Origin: Aquatica leii
Taxonomy: Eukaryota > Arthropoda > Insecta > Coleoptera > Lampyridae
Reading direction: 5' to 3'
Length of the DNA: 64,000 bases
Assembly: GCA_035610365.1 (NCBI GenBank)
Contig: CM069433.1
Location: 59,758,487-59,822,486, forward strand
Shown: positions 57,975 to 64,000 of the stretch, piece after piece
How the letters are laid out: each line of letters begins with the position of its first letter
Position numbering within the stretch: the first letter of the stretch is position 1
Made by a program: the position numbers and the translations under genes
Notes under the pieces: generated by a model
What the model saw: only the letters and a program-made list of their open reading frames with translations
Databases searched by the model: none
Told to the model about the DNA's origin: nothing

Positions 57975-58909
57975 TTAAAAAACCACGTACTACTGTGGAG
58001 AAGATACGTAGATGATATTTTCTGCATTGTAAAATGCTCCAATTCTACAATTAAATTTTTTTTAGTTTTTCTTAACAATATTCATAGTAGAATAAAATTT
58101 ACCCTTGAATTTCCTAAAAACGGCAAATTACCTTTCTTAGATTTACTTATTTCTCTTGATAATAACAATAGTATTCTACAATATTTACAGAAAGTCTACA
58201 ACAATGAAACACTTAATTCCGTATAATTACAATCATTCGTTGTCTCACAAACTTGCATCTTTCCATCATTTGTTCAACAGACTGCTCAATATACCTTTAT
58301 CTACCAATAACTACAATAAGAAATTTCTGACGATTCTTTCCATAGCTAAACACAACAAATATCCACTGCAATTAATCATGAATTTACACCAAAAACTCGT
58401 GTTAAAACACTCTATCAAAAATAGTACAGCTTTAAAACCTATAGATCCTAGTTCTTCTTTTTCATCTTCTTCTAAAAAATATTTCTCGATTCCGTTTATA
58501 CCTGAATTTCAACACATCATCAAAAAATTAAACATTAACAATGAATTTACTATCACGTTCTCTAACACAGTTAACCTACAAAGCATTTTCTCTCTTGTTA
58601 CTGACCCTTTATCTAAGATGGATCTCAGTGGAATATATAAACTGGTTTGTTCATGTGAAAAATATTATTTAGGAAAAACCACTAGATCGATCATTCGAAA
58701 CTAGATTAAAAAAACATCTCAGATACCTCAATAACCCACTTAAGTATAATTCAGATTTGTTTTCAATAAAATCTAGTTTTGCCGAACATGTCATTAGTAA
58801 TAAACACATTTTTTCAGAATCATTAATGATACATCCTATCAATAACAATAGACATTTACTTGATATTTTAGAAGCCATTTACATTTCGTTTTCAGACAGC
58901 AATCTGTAA
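57975..58909 (+). pseudogene. PLE-C copy 1: RT C-terminal half, connector, GIY-YIG endonuclease
   Basis: The plus strand from about 57981 reads NHVLLWRRYVDDIFCIVKCS (RT motif C, YVDD intact), RIKFTLEFPKNGKLPFLDLL and, after a shift at about 58155, IYRKSTTMKHLIPYNYNHSL, FHHLFNRLLNIPL. Then comes a Ser-rich connector (SSSFSSSSKKYFSI), PFIPEFQHIIKKL and SGIYKLVCSCEKYYLGKTTR, a canonical GIY-YIG core. After another shift come RLKKHLRYLNNPLK, FAEHVISNKH and LLDILEAIYISFSDSN, with a stop at 58907-58909. Everything upstream of motif C is missing (5' truncated). It is the best-preserved PLE C-terminus in the window. Confidence 0.92.
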
Positions 58910-59257
58910 TTAAATGATCAAATTAATTTACATCCGTTAAAACTTAAATACAATTAAAATTTAACTTTACCAAAACACGATACCAAACCCATCTAGCGTA
59001 AGGAATTAACATTTAACATTATAGTTACCTTAAAAGTTTAAAACTTTAATAAAAATGTTACAATTAGTTATCATACATAAAAATTTTGATTAGATTCAAC
59101 TTAGGCATTACCAGTTTGTTCGTTCTTGTTGTCGTGTAAACCAATTTTCTCCTCAAGGTTTAATTTTGTTTGTTATAATTGTTCATTATTCATTAATTAG
59201 GTAATTTTTATATTATAACTATAATTTGTATTGTTCCTTTTTGTAATGAGTATTTTT

Positions 59258-59310
59258 TCAGCCTGAAGATGACTTAAAGAATATTTAATAAGGTCGAAAC
59301 ATGTCACACT
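59258..59310 (+). ncRNA. Hammerhead-ribozyme-like motif, PLE-C 3' end
   Basis: CAGC CTGAAGA T, stem II GACTT...AAGGTC with one wobble, GAAACATGTCAC. Both core boxes are present and stem III would be ACATGT instead of ACGT. It lies 350 bp 3' of the GIY-YIG stop on the same strand, inside the PLE 3' terminal repeat. Confidence 0.65.
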
Positions 59311-59365
59311 ATTTGAAAATACATCAATTAATGGCTGAAAGACAAAGTTTTGTTTTATTTATTTA

Positions 59366-59418
59366 TAATAAATAACTGCCATTAAAAAGTTTAGAAATGG
59401 ATCCTTTTGCTGATTTAA
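59366..59418 (+). repeat. Short PLE-C 5'-start fragment after the 3' end
   Basis: About 50 bp (ATAACTGCCATTAAAAAGTT to GCTGATTTA) is identical to the 5' leader and first codons at 51164-51210. It directly follows the 3' terminal repeat of PLE-C copy 1, so the 3' end of one unit runs into the beginning of the next. It resembles the short terminal extension known for Penelope copies. Confidence 0.85.
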
Positions 59419-59419
59419 C

Positions 59420-60704
59420 ATATTTATTATTATTTATTGTAAGAAACATTATATAAATCAAATATAACATATGTTTATCTATTACGACTATACATTAAAT
59501 GTTTGAAAAATATCTATACAGTTCGTTTGATTTATATTATTTAATAAATTTCTAATTAACTTTATGTTCTAAAAAAATTAACGAATATGTAATAAAAACA
59601 CTAAAACAAATACGTATTAATTGTACTGTATTAAAATACCAACATACAAGAGCCAAGAGATGTAATCACATCACATCTTTAGTTTTCCTATTTTTGCTAT
59701 TAAATATATGCGTAAAAGTAATAATTATTATCGTTGTAGTAATGTCGACAACTTGATTTTATTGATTAACACATAAAGGATATTCATAAATACATCACCA
59801 TCTTAACATAACATAATCATCTTAACGTAACCTGCTTCATCATCTTAATCATAATGGCGTAACCTCATATCCTCTCGCGCAACTCCGTCTTTTCCCACCT
59901 CTCCTTCCGGCGCGCCAAAATTTAAATTCAAAAACTATTACTACAGTTTCGGCCAAATCTGACCTCCAAATCGACCGCGATTTGACATTCTAAATAACTT
60001 TCCCCAACTACATATCGTAAGCACATTCATAAAACATAAATATCATAAAAGCCATAAATACATAATACATATCATAACATCTGATACTATAACATAACAT
60101 AAGTTTGACATAATTTCTAGATATGACGAATACCTACATAAATATAAAATTCATAAGAACACATAAGAAGATTACATAATTTCTTATCATAAAGCCTATG
60201 AAGGTTGCAGATTACCATAACAACACATAACATAACATTTAACGAAAATAGATAAAATTGATATCCTAATAAACGTAAGTATAACTCACAACATAACCTA
60301 AGATTACATAAATTGGTTCTTAGTATGATTAAATAATATCTAATTAATAGGAATGACAACTTAATAGTACACTGCAGGCAGCTAAGAAAGAATGAATGTA
60401 GGACTAACTCTAATACACTTACATTGACTTAAGAGATAAGAGAGGGCACGTTGCAAGTCACGGTATCATTGCATTGTGTTTCTCCCACAGTTATAACCAC
60501 AATCAGGCGTAAAGCATCCATCCACACAAACAGTACAAAACCCAGCTTTAAACGTACAGTGTTTATAAAACATAAAAGCATCATATTAACAAAAGTATTA
60601 AAGCATATGTGCTAACTACCATAAGTCAAACCATAAGGCTTTAAAAACAAAGGAAACATAACAATATATTCTTATTAACTAAGGAGGGATCTATCAATCC
60701 TGAA
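59420..60704. other. Gene-free; probable 3' LTR/UTR of gypsy-2
   Basis: Contains many ACATAACATA-type repeats (59800-60330) and a G+C-rich patch near 59870-59985. The 3' LTR of the gypsy-2 element must lie here, but the partner LTR is outside the window, so its borders cannot be set. Confidence 0.4.
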
Positions 60705-61660
60705 TCAGTGTTGAAGCCAGAACTTCATATTGTCTGGGCTACAAACTGCCTCAAAAGGACGCTGTGTAACTTGAAAATTTTCTATATCCGTAATTAAATA
60801 TCGGTCATTACTCAATACCTTTTTACTTCATAAGGTCCTCTAAATTTCAGTAATAATTTTTATTTACCTGACCGTCACATCAAAATTTTTGACCATAACA
60901 TAATCACCTAATTTGTATTTACACGGGCGACGATGTTTTTTGTCGAAATAAGTCTTATTATAATTTTGCACCTTTTCATTTTGTAATTTTACCATATTCC
61001 TTAATTTGCCTAAATCCCTAATCGAATCATCTTTTATTTCAATACAATCTCGCAAATGATCATGTGGGTCTCTCTGATTTACACCAAATAATAACTTTGC
61101 GGGGGATGTACCAATTGACCGACTGAAAGAATTGTTTATAACAAATTCTGCTTTAGGTAAGTATTTATCCCACTTATTTTTTAAATCTACTAACTTCGCT
61201 AAAATAGGTGTCAAATCTCTATTAATTCTCTCTATCTGTCCGTTTGATTTAGGTGAACTAGTAGCAATCTTAACATGAATAATATTATTTTTCTAATAAA
61301 ATCATTAAACTCCTCGGATGTAAATGATGTTCCACGATCCGATATGATTCTAGCCGGACGACTATAATTATTAAAGTATTCACTCAACTTATGAACGGTT
61401 TCTGAAGTTTTGGTTGTTTTTACATCATACAGCTTAACAAATTTTGTAAATCCATCAATTATTTCCAAAACGTAACGTTTATTTGTCGGAGTTCTTTCTA
61501 AAGGGCCGTAATGGTCGATGTGAATAGTTTCGAACGGAGTTTCACCTTTAGGGATATTATGTAAATCAGCTTCTACTTTACCAACTTTAGACGAATAGGT
61601 TATACATTTAAGGCAATTTTCGATATATTGTGTAACTTTATCACGACGTTTTGAAACCAA
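60705..61660 (-). pseudogene. pol: Gypsy-2 integrase
   Basis: The frames at 61660-61232 and 61214-60864 give an integrase with the end of the zinc site (YIENCLKC), the catalytic core (IHIDHYGPLE with first Asp, ARIISDRGTSFTSEEF with second Asp, the third acidic region at the break near 61230), the helical part WDKYLPKAEFVINNSFSRSI and a C-terminal KLGDYVMVKNFD. The last stretch, shifted, ends SPDNMKFWLQH at the stop 60705. Inactive because of the shifts. Confidence 0.88.
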
Positions 61661-61723
61661 TAAACGCGTAAAACATATTCGCAGGTTTTATCAATCCCTA
61701 CATGACCCAGAGAATCATGACAA

Positions 61724-63130
61724 TTAAAAATAATTTTGTTCTCCATATTTATGGGGAACATAACACAAGATTTTCCCTTTATCTTTAAACTTTCTGTACA
61801 CTAAACCATTACGTAATTCATAATCCTTAAGTTCCTCTACCGTAAGTTTATTTCTAATTTCTAAAATACTAGGGTCACGATTTTGAGCAATAATAAGATT
61901 TTCTTCTAATGTGTTTTCTTCTAATATTAAAATAGTGCTAGCTCTGCTAAGAGCATCAACATGTGCCATACGTTTACCTGCCCGATGTTCAATCTCATAA
62001 TCATAAGATTGAAGGAACATTGCCCATCTCGAAATTCTCGGATTTGTTGTTGTTGTTTACCAAGAGTAAGCCTAAAACTATCGCAATCCGTAATTATCTT
62101 AAACTTTATTCCGGATAAATAAATATGAAGTCTTTTTATTGCATAAATGGCACAAAGTGTTTCCAATTCGAAACTATGATATTTGCTCTCACAAAGACTA
62201 GTTCTTTGACTAAAAAGAATACAGGTTTAAATTGTCCATCTTTTTGTTTTTGAACTAAAATAGCGCCAAATCCAACTGCGCTGGCATCACAATGCAATTG
62301 AGTTTCTAGAAGTGGTGAATAAACTGCTAGGACTGGATATTCTGAGAGACTTTGCTTAAGTTGTTCAAATGCGTTCAATTCTGCAAATTCAAACTTAAAA
62401 GTAGCATCTTTATGAATCAAATCATACAAGGGTTTGGCAGTAATGGAAAAATTATGAATAAACTTTCTAAAATAGCTTTCTGCCAAGCCTATAAATCTGT
62501 GTACCTCTTTCGTTGTTTTCGGTATCGGATATTGCATAATTGCTTCGACGTTAGCCTTACCAGGTTGAATGCCTCTTTCACTCACAATGTATCCTAAATA
62601 ATTAATTTTATTCTGCATAAAATAGCATTTGTCAATACGTAATTTTAACTTATGTTGCCTTAACAATTCAAATAATTTGGAAAGGATCTCAAAATGTTCA
62701 TCCTCACCATCCGTCGCGATTAATATGTCGTCGATATAAATTAAGATTTTATTTTCTCGAATCAGTGGTTGGAAAACAAAATTCATAAATCGTTGAAATA
62801 CTCGAGGGGAGTTATCAACCCAAATGGCATAAATAAATATTCATATTGCCCCAAGGGCGTTACGAACGAGGTGTATTTAATAGAATCCTTAGACATTTTG
62901 ACGTGATGGAAACCGCTTTTAAGGTCTAGTATGGTATAAAATTTCTTATCCTTCAACCTATCCAAATGATCTTCGATCAATGGAGTAGGAAAATTATCCT
63001 TAATAGTGATTTTATTAATTTCCTAAAATCAATACAAAGCCTAACTTCACTCTTATTTTTCTTAGGAACTAAAACTACTGGTGCAGCATAAGGTGAATTA
63101 CTTGGCCTAATAATACCTTCTGCTAAAAGA
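61724..63130 (-). pseudogene. pol: Gypsy-2 reverse transcriptase and RNase H
   Basis: Near 63110-63010 a frame reads IRPSNSPYAAPVVLVPKKN (start of the RT fingers). 62980-62783 has FYTILDLKSGFHHVKM (motif A, catalytic Asp) and YEYLFMPFGL (before motif B). 62786-62136 has ILIYIDDILIATDGE (motif C, YIDD), KINYLGYIVSERGIQPG and LETQLHCDASAVGFGAILVQ (RNase H). 62166-61927 has METLCAIYAIKRLHIYLSGI and KIITDCDSF. 62020-61724 ends with YDYEIEHRAGKRMAHVDALS. At least four frame changes separate these parts. Confidence 0.9.
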
Positions 63131-63921
63131 TTATCCAAAACTTTTTTTTAAACTTTCTTTTTCGACAAAAGACAAACGTCGTGGACGAAAACTGATTGGC
63201 TGTTGGTGTTTCAAACTAATTGACATTTCAAAATTATGGTCTGAAAAATCTAAACCAAATTTTCCTACGTATTCAGATTGATACAACTTCCTTAATTTGT
63301 TGCAAGAAATTAAAGACAAATTTGGATTAACATTCATAATCTCGGATTCATTTAAACTTATTTCATCGTCAATATCAATATTCATAATTTGACTTAGGAA
63401 GTTAGCATTATCCTCCTCAGTATCATAAACATAATCTACTTTTTTCGTAATTACTAAATTGTCACCCATAGATACATTAATGCCAGGAAATGAAATGAAA
63501 TCTCTACCTAATAAACAATAATGAGCCATTGCTGAGTCAGGCACAATATAAAATACAAGATTCATTGCAATATTTGCAATCTCAACATCAGTTTGAAAAC
63601 ACCTAAGATCTGTAAAGGTTGACCACTAATTGCTGTAAATTTATGATTTCCTACATAAGGCTTAATTAAACTTGGATCTACAAATTGTGCTTTTAATAAA
63701 CTTATCGGACTGCCTGAGTCAACTATAGCTAATAAATTATACTCACAATAATTACCAAACTTCTCAAATTTGTATTTAACATCACATAGATATGGAATCT
63801 TCAATGCTGTTCTTTGTTGGACCACGCTTGTTGATGTTGTACTATCTGGGGCATAATTGGGGAGACCATCTCGTATTCTTTCTTCTAGGACAGCTCTGTA
63901 TTTGATGTTGTCTTGATCCAC
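63131..63921 (-). pseudogene. pol: Gypsy-2 protease region
   Basis: 63921-63562 contains YNLLAIVDSGSPISLLKAQF (D-S-G aspartic protease active site) with FTAISGQPLQILGVF. 63565-63131 continues with SAMAHYCLLGRDFIS (family LGrDfl) and ends in the basic stretch ISFRPRRLSFVEKESLKKSF that leads into RT. The break between the two frames lies within the protease. Confidence 0.88.
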
Positions 63922-63927
63922 ACTCCA

Positions 63928-64000
63928 AAGCAGCTACCGGGTGCCCTTCTAGGTTTGTCGCACTGACTTGCCACATGTCCTTCCTTATTGCAATTAAAAC
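63928..64000 (-). pseudogene. gag: Gypsy-2 Gag zinc knuckle (edge of window)
   Basis: The minus strand at the very edge reads FNCNKEGHVASQCDKPRR, a CCHC knuckle lacking its first Cys only because the window stops. It is in a different frame from the protease, as expected for gag versus pol. The rest of gag and the 5' LTR lie beyond the window. Confidence 0.75.

Larger units (their letters stand above)
60705..64000 (-). mobile_element. Second Ty3/gypsy element, decayed, cut by the window edge
   Basis: From the right edge leftwards (minus strand): a Gag zinc knuckle, protease, RT, RNase H, integrase, in the Ty3/gypsy order, ending with a stop at 60705-60707. At least six frame breaks. It is a different family from gypsy-1: short protease linker, YIDD instead of YLDD, a distinct integrase. 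Confidence 0.92.

Noticed and set aside
1-64000. CRISPR arrays, tRNA genes, rRNA, bacterial-type operons or ribosome binding sites
   Set aside because: None seen. The window is eukaryotic repeat-rich DNA, and the short tandem repeat at 46744 lacks array structure.

Overview
This is AT-rich eukaryotic DNA (roughly 70% A+T) with no recognisable host gene, rRNA, tRNA or CRISPR array. Nearly everything with coding signal is a transposable element, and almost all of it is broken. The mix (Penelope-like elements, Ty3/gypsy and BEL/Pao LTR elements, CR1- and R1-like LINEs, PIF/Harbinger, Tc1, an insect-type mariner and pogo/Tigger) fits an arthropod, most likely an insect; the species cannot be named from the sequence.

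Layout. 0.6-1.6 kb: R1-like LINE remnant (minus). 3.9-5.8 kb: PIF/Harbinger pair, a HARBI1-like nuclease pseudogene (plus) facing a Myb/SANT-like gene (minus). 7.7-21.5 kb: a nest. Two Tc1-type terminal repeats 13.8 kb apart enclose a minus-strand Tc1 transposase pseudogene that is split by a complete Ty3/gypsy element (8675-17711). That element has two 1.9-kb LTRs about 98% identical, a 4-bp target duplication, an intact gag, a nearly intact pol in the -1 frame, and the slippery heptamer GGGAAAC at the gag end. Two inverted-repeat structures follow (18.6-19.6 kb). 22.8-23.9 kb: mariner pseudogene (plus). 24.2-26.6 kb: CR1-like LINE (minus). 26.7-28.4 kb: hairpins. 33.5-36.6 kb: 120-bp inverted repeats around a Penelope-like element (PLE). 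37.8-39.2 kb: second mariner. 39.6-40.8 kb: PLE broken by an internal strand switch. 45.65-46.51 kb: small non-autonomous pogo/Tigger element. 47.1-48.4 kb: BEL/Pao gag (minus). 50.4-52.0 kb: PLE with strand switch, then a 270-bp palindrome. 52.55-54.33 kb: pogo/Tigger element with TIRs and TA duplications. 56.7-59.4 kb: two PLE families side by side. 60.7-64.0 kb: a decayed second Ty3/gypsy element running off the right edge.

The strongest unifying observation is in the PLEs. Four remnants of at least three families show the same topology: a 3' part in sense orientation joined to an inverted copy of a more 5' part or of the terminal repeat. Several termini carry hammerhead-ribozyme-like motifs (CUGANGA ... 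GAAACGU) placed as expected for PLE terminal repeats. The gypsy element adds a canonical -1 frameshift signal and a datable nested insertion. Reading frames are otherwise broken by many small indels; some may be assembly errors in homopolymers, so frame breaks alone should not be over-read.
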